Below are positions 30,661-33,884 of a stretch of 33,884 nt of DNA, in pieces. A program made the translations under genes and the position numbers. The notes beneath the pieces are model-generated. The model did not search any database, was not told the origin of the DNA, and saw only the letters and a list, made by a program, of their open reading frames with translations. The first letter of the stretch is position 1. The number at the start of each line of letters is the position of its first letter. Source of the stretch: Pseudomonadota bacterium (lineage in GTDB: Bacteria > Pseudomonadota > Gammaproteobacteria > Acidiferrobacterales > UBA6901); assembly GCA_021783175.1 (NCBI GenBank), contig JAJXUF010000028.1, positions 1 to 33,884 of the forward strand, read 5' to 3'.

Positions 30661-31542
30661 ATGCTCACCACTTTTCTCAAGGTACTTATACTCTCATTTG
30701 TCCAAGGCGCGGCCGAACTGCTGCCAGTATCGAGTTCGGCACACGTTATCCTGGTGGAAAAGCTGATGGGACTCGATCCCACTGCTCCGGAAATGACGTT
30801 CCTGCTAGTCATGTTGCACACAGGCACAATGTTCGCGGTGATGGTCTATTTCTGGAAATCGTGGCGCAGCCGCTACTTCTCCTCGGCGACGGCATTCTGG
30901 TGGTTCGCGAAGCTTGTCACCGCGGCCACCTTTCTCACCGGCGTAATCGGACTGATTCTCATGCTCTTCATCGAGCACGTTTTCTTGCGCGGATCGGCAC
31001 ACACTGATATCGAGTCGATTTTCGGCAACTCGTATGTGATTGCAACGGGTCTTTTTGCGGTCGGAATAATGATTGTGCTCTCCGGGAAACGGAAGTCGTC
31101 GATTGCCGGCGGCGGTCCGGACAGCAACGGCGGTGCGCTAAGGCTGCGCGATTCTTTCTGGATCGGCGCAGTTCAGGGATTGTGTCTTCCGTTTCGCGGA
31201 TTCTCCCGTTCAGGCGCGACGATCTCGACCGGACTGTTCCTCGACCGCAACAAAGAAAGGGTGGAGGAATTCAGCTTTGCTCTCGCGGTTGTTCTTACCC
31301 CGGTGGTCATCGCGAAGGAAGGCTTCCGTCTGTACAAAGCTCAGGCGGCGACAGGTTATACGGGTCATGTCTTCTTGCTTCTGTGGCCGAGTCTGCTCGG
31401 CTTGGTTGGTAGTTTTTTCGCCGGTCTGCTGGCTCTTCGCTGGTTATCTCGCTGGCTGGAGCATAATCGGTGGTACGTGTTCGGCTACTACTGCTTCTTT
31501 GTGGCCGCGTTGGTTCTGCTTGGCGAATGGTATTTGCACTGA
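30661..31542 (+). CDS. uppP: Undecaprenyl-diphosphate phosphatase (UppP/BacA family)
   Basis: This polytopic membrane enzyme recycles undecaprenyl diphosphate to the monophosphate carrier for peptidoglycan and other envelope polymers. It has 293 aa (E. coli 273). Seen: first motif QGAAELLPVSSSAH at 15-28 (the (E/Q)xxxE pair is Q15 and E19, with H28), and second motif LPFRGFSRSGATIS at 176-189 with the essential Arg in SRSG (R183). About eight hydrophobic segments are present. Most family members have PGTSRSG at the second motif. Here PFRGFSRSG replaces it, the form of a divergent subgroup. There is no clear ribosome site before ATG 30661. Context with PBP1A and the SPOR protein fits an envelope role. 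Confidence 0.9.
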   Translation: MLTTFLKVLILSFVQGAAELLPVSSSAHVILVEKLMGLDPTAPEMTFLLVMLHTGTMFAVMVYFWKSWRSRYFSSATAFWWFAKLVTAATFLTGVIGLILMLFIEHVFLRGSAHTDIESIFGNSYVIATGLFAVGIMIVLSGKRKSSIAGGGPDSNGGALRLRDSFWIGAVQGLCLPFRGFSRSGATISTGLFLDRNKERVEEFSFALAVVLTPVVIAKEGFRLYKAQAATGYTGHVFLLLWPSLLGLVGSFFAGLLALRWLSRWLEHNRWYVFGYYCFFVAALVLLGEWYLH

Positions 31543-31562
31543 AATCATCCAGCCGCGGCGCA

Positions 31563-31603
31563 GTCTGCAAGGCAGACGCTGCTGAACTCAGCCCGGCGCC
31601 GGG
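31563..31603. terminator. Possible terminator region between converging uppP and speA
   Basis: It contains a small hairpin GTCTGC-AAG-GCAGAC (31563-31577) and the 12-bp palindrome CCCGGCGCCGGG (31592-31603). No T-runs follow on either strand, so the assignment rests on position only. Confidence 0.28.
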
Positions 31604-31649
31604 ACAAATTGATCAGCGATGCCGTCACGCTGCTCAACGGGAGCTTTAC

Positions 31650-33566
31650 TCAATCTTCTAGGTAGGTGTAACCGTTCAGGCCAGCCTGGATTTCGTCGAG
31701 ATAGGCCGCCCGCCGGCCGGAATCAATCCATTCGGCCGCCGCGACTTTCTGGCGATAAGCGGCGAGCAGGTCCTCCGGATCGAAATGCACGTAGCGCAGG
31801 ACCGAATCCGCCGTGTCGCCACGGCGCATTTCAATAAGCCGATAGCCGCCATCCGCTGACGGCTCCACCTGCACGGAATCCGTATCGCCGAAAAGATTGT
31901 GCATATCGCCAAGGATTTCCTGGTAGGCGCCCACCATGAAGATTCCAAGCAGATATGGCTCGCCCGGTTTCGGGAAATGCAGCGGCAGACTTGATTCCAC
32001 GCCTTCGCCATTGACATAGAGATCCACGCGACCGTCGGAATCGCAGGTAATGTCCTGCAGGATAGCGCGCCTATTTGGCTCCTCGTTGAGACGGTTCAGC
32101 GGCAGGATCGGGAACACCTGGTCAATTGCCCAGTGGTCGGGTATCGACTGGAAGAGGGAAAAGTTACAGAAGTACTTGTCTGCGAGCTTTTCGTTAAGCT
32201 CATCCAGTGTCTCGCGATGGGTACGGATGCCGGGCTGCAGTTTTTCGCGTACCCGCTGGCAGGTCGCAAAATAGAGCTGTTCAACTCGCGCGCGTGCTGC
32301 AAGATCGAGGACTCCATGAGCGAACATGGCCTGCGCCTCGGTCAGGAAATGTGCAGCATCATGATAGGTTTCCAGGGTAGGTCGTTGTGACAGGGCGACA
32401 AGACCGCGCCATAGATCCTGAACTACCTGTGACTCATCGGGACGGGCAGCCTCCGGCATCTCCTTGCCCGGGGCCGCCTCGACTTCGACCACATTGGTGA
32501 CCAGCACCGCGTGGTGTGCCGTCATTGCGCGTCCTGATTCGGTAACGATATCCGGATGTGGCAGGTTGCTCTCAGCACAAACTTCCTTTAGCGCGCGAAC
32601 AATGTTGTGCGCATATTCGCTTACGCTGTAATTCATGGAACAGAAAGAGCGCGAACGGGTGCCCTCATAATCCACGCCCAGACCTCCTCCAACATTGACG
32701 CTGCGAATGTTTGCCCCAAGGCGGCGTAGCTCGGCGTAATAGCGGCCGGCCTCGCGCATTCCGTTCTGCACATGCTGGATGTTCGCAATCTGGGAACCCA
32801 TATGAAAGTGCATCATCTGCAGCGCATCCAGCATCCCCGCCGCCCGCAAGTGCTCGATGACGCGCAGGATCTCGGCGGCTGAGAGGCCGAACTTGGACTT
32901 CTCGCCGCCAGTATTCTGCCACTTCCCGGCGCCCAAGGACGCAAGTCTGACGCGAACTCCGAGCAGCGGATCGACTCCGAGGGAGCGCGATTCGCTCATC
33001 ACCAGATCGAGCTCCGAAAGCTTTTCCACGACGATGTAAACCTGCAGTCCAAGCTGGCGGCCTATTAGTGCCAGGCGGATGTACTCGCGGTCTTTGTAGC
33101 CGTTACATACGACAATTCCGCCCGCACGAGAACAGGCCAGCACGGCGAGCAGTTCCGGCTTGCTGCCTGCCTCCAGTCCGACGCGGTCTCCACCGTGGTT
33201 AAGAAGGGCGCTGACGACGCTGCGCTGCTGGTTCACCTTTATTGGATAAACTGCTGTGTAGCGGCCGCGGTAGCCGTCAGCTTCGCTGGCTCGATCGAAT
33301 GCGTCGCAAAGCTCGTCGATGCGGTGGTGCAATATTCCGGAAAAACGCACAAGCACGGGCAGCGTTAGGTCACGGGCCACGAGCTCTTTGGCAAGCTCGT
33401 GCAGGTCAATTCCCGGGCGCGCCCCGACTTGCGTTCCGTCCGGCCGGATCTCCGTCTGACCGACATACGCAACGACATGGCCGCGGTCATTAATGTCAAA
33501 ATAGCCGTTGCCCCAGTGGGCAATGTTATATGTGTCGCGCGCCTGTTGGATGGTCCATTCGGTCAT
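31650..33566 (-). CDS. speA: Biosynthetic arginine decarboxylase
   Basis: This PLP enzyme (fold III, large biosynthetic type) makes agmatine from arginine for putrescine and spermidine. ATG 33566 gives 638 aa (E. coli 658). The frame stays open to 33803, but that extension would run 110 bp into the speE coding region and has no family character. Seen: TYNIAHWGNGYFDIND at 12-27, the PLP lysine K110 in AVYPIKVNQQ, the substrate and PLP region HFHMGSQIANI, NVGGGLGVDYEG, EICAESN-type loop VCAESNLPHPDIVTESGRAM, and the C-terminal CDSDGRVD and YQEILGDMHNLFGD. A weak -10 (CATAAT at 33620-33615 on minus) is present. It is divergent from speE. Confidence 0.96.
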   Translation of the reverse strand: MTEWTIQQARDTYNIAHWGNGYFDINDRGHVVAYVGQTEIRPDGTQVGARPGIDLHELAKELVARDLTLPVLVRFSGILHHRIDELCDAFDRASEADGYRGRYTAVYPIKVNQQRSVVSALLNHGGDRVGLEAGSKPELLAVLACSRAGGIVVCNGYKDREYIRLALIGRQLGLQVYIVVEKLSELDLVMSESRSLGVDPLLGVRVRLASLGAGKWQNTGGEKSKFGLSAAEILRVIEHLRAAGMLDALQMMHFHMGSQIANIQHVQNGMREAGRYYAELRRLGANIRSVNVGGGLGVDYEGTRSRSFCSMNYSVSEYAHNIVRALKEVCAESNLPHPDIVTESGRAMTAHHAVLVTNVVEVEAAPGKEMPEAARPDESQVVQDLWRGLVALSQRPTLETYHDAAHFLTEAQAMFAHGVLDLAARARVEQLYFATCQRVREKLQPGIRTHRETLDELNEKLADKYFCNFSLFQSIPDHWAIDQVFPILPLNRLNEEPNRRAILQDITCDSDGRVDLYVNGEGVESSLPLHFPKPGEPYLLGIFMVGAYQEILGDMHNLFGDTDSVQVEPSADGGYRLIEMRRGDTADSVLRYVHFDPEDLLAAYRQKVAAAEWIDSGRRAAYLDEIQAGLNGYTYLED

Positions 33567-33693
33567 TTTTTTGGGAGCCGGGGATGATTCAAGAGAAAAG
33601 GAAAAAGTAATAAGATTATGAAGAATTTCGCGGACGATTGAAATCAAACAATTCGTCCTGAGACACGATGTATTACTGCGGAGAAACCCTCTA

Positions 33694-33884
33694 ATGGCGT
33701 TAGACAGCGGCTGGTATACCGAAGAATGGGCAGGGCAAGGTTCGGCCATTTCGCTAAAATTGCGGCAAAAGGTGCACGACGAGCAGTCCCCATACCAGCG
33801 CATCGAGATTTACGAAACTGAGACTTTCGGTACGCTTATGACTCTCGACGGCCTGGTCATGGTGACCGACCGCGACAACTTCAT
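33694..33884 (+). CDS. speE: Spermidine synthase, 3' part outside the window
   Basis: The first 63 residues only. Spermidine synthase transfers aminopropyl from decarboxylated S-adenosylmethionine to putrescine. Seen: WYTEEWAGQGSAISLKL, VHDEQSPYQRIEIYETE and TLMTLDGLVMVTDRDNF. These align with the N-terminal beta domain and the start of the catalytic domain (QxIEIYET and LDGxxMxTxRDNF motifs). ATG 33694 has GGAG at 33680-33683, 10 nt upstream. A 127-bp gap separates it from the divergent speA, consistent with joint control of polyamine synthesis. Reading continues past the window end. Confidence 0.92.
   Translation, partial: MALDSGWYTEEWAGQGSAISLKLRQKVHDEQSPYQRIEIYETETFGTLMTLDGLVMVTDRDNF

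Noticed and set aside
33567..33803. N-terminal extension of speA to 33803
   Set aside because: It would overlap the start of speE by 110 bp and adds residues unlike the family. ATG 33566 begins with the typical TYNIAHWGNGYF region soon after.

Overview
The window is ordinary proteobacterial chromosome with roughly 58% GC by eye (not counted). It carries 24 supportable protein genes, two of them cut by the window edges. I see no rRNA, tRNA, CRISPR array, insertion sequence or prophage gene. The block PBP1A / pilMNOPQ-aroK-aroB-dgt / gltB-gltD-hemE, together with priA, argS plus a SPOR protein, and a divergent speA/speE pair, is typical of Gamma- and Betaproteobacteria. I cannot place it to genus. 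A deep-branching gammaproteobacterium or a betaproteobacterium fits best.

Layout from the left: (1) the 3' two thirds of an RND efflux pump gene (+) converging on priA (-). (2) A 506-bp AT-rich gap holding three perfect TTATNCACA DnaA boxes, then a fructosamine-kinase-family gene (+). (3) A leftward block from about 21.8 kb down to 6.0 kb: pilMNOP (4-bp overlaps), pilQ, aroK, aroB, dgt, then gltB-gltD-hemE behind their own probable promoter. It combines type IV pilus assembly, shikimate and dNTP metabolism, ammonia assimilation and haem synthesis. (4) The divergent PBP1A gene (+), with a translationally coupled conserved gene of nucleotidyltransferase-like appearance. (5) A looser, less conserved stretch (25.3-28.0 kb): a small lipoprotein, a class III cyclase homologue that has lost its metal ligands, and a small exported protein with long hairpins around it. 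(6) argS, a SPOR-domain cell-division-type protein and an undecaprenyl-diphosphatase (+). (7) speA (-) and speE (+), divergent, making polyamines from arginine.

Functionally the window links the cell envelope (PBP1A, UppP, SPOR protein, type IV pilus secretin and alignment complex) with core anabolism. I do not see an obvious new multi-gene system. The items most worth a second look are the DnaA-box cluster between priA and the kinase gene, the degenerate cyclase, the enzyme-like but degenerate protein coupled to PBP1A, the three-AMIN PilQ, and several long perfect hairpins without U-tracts next to stop codons.

All calls come from reading the sequence and translations. No similarity search was run.
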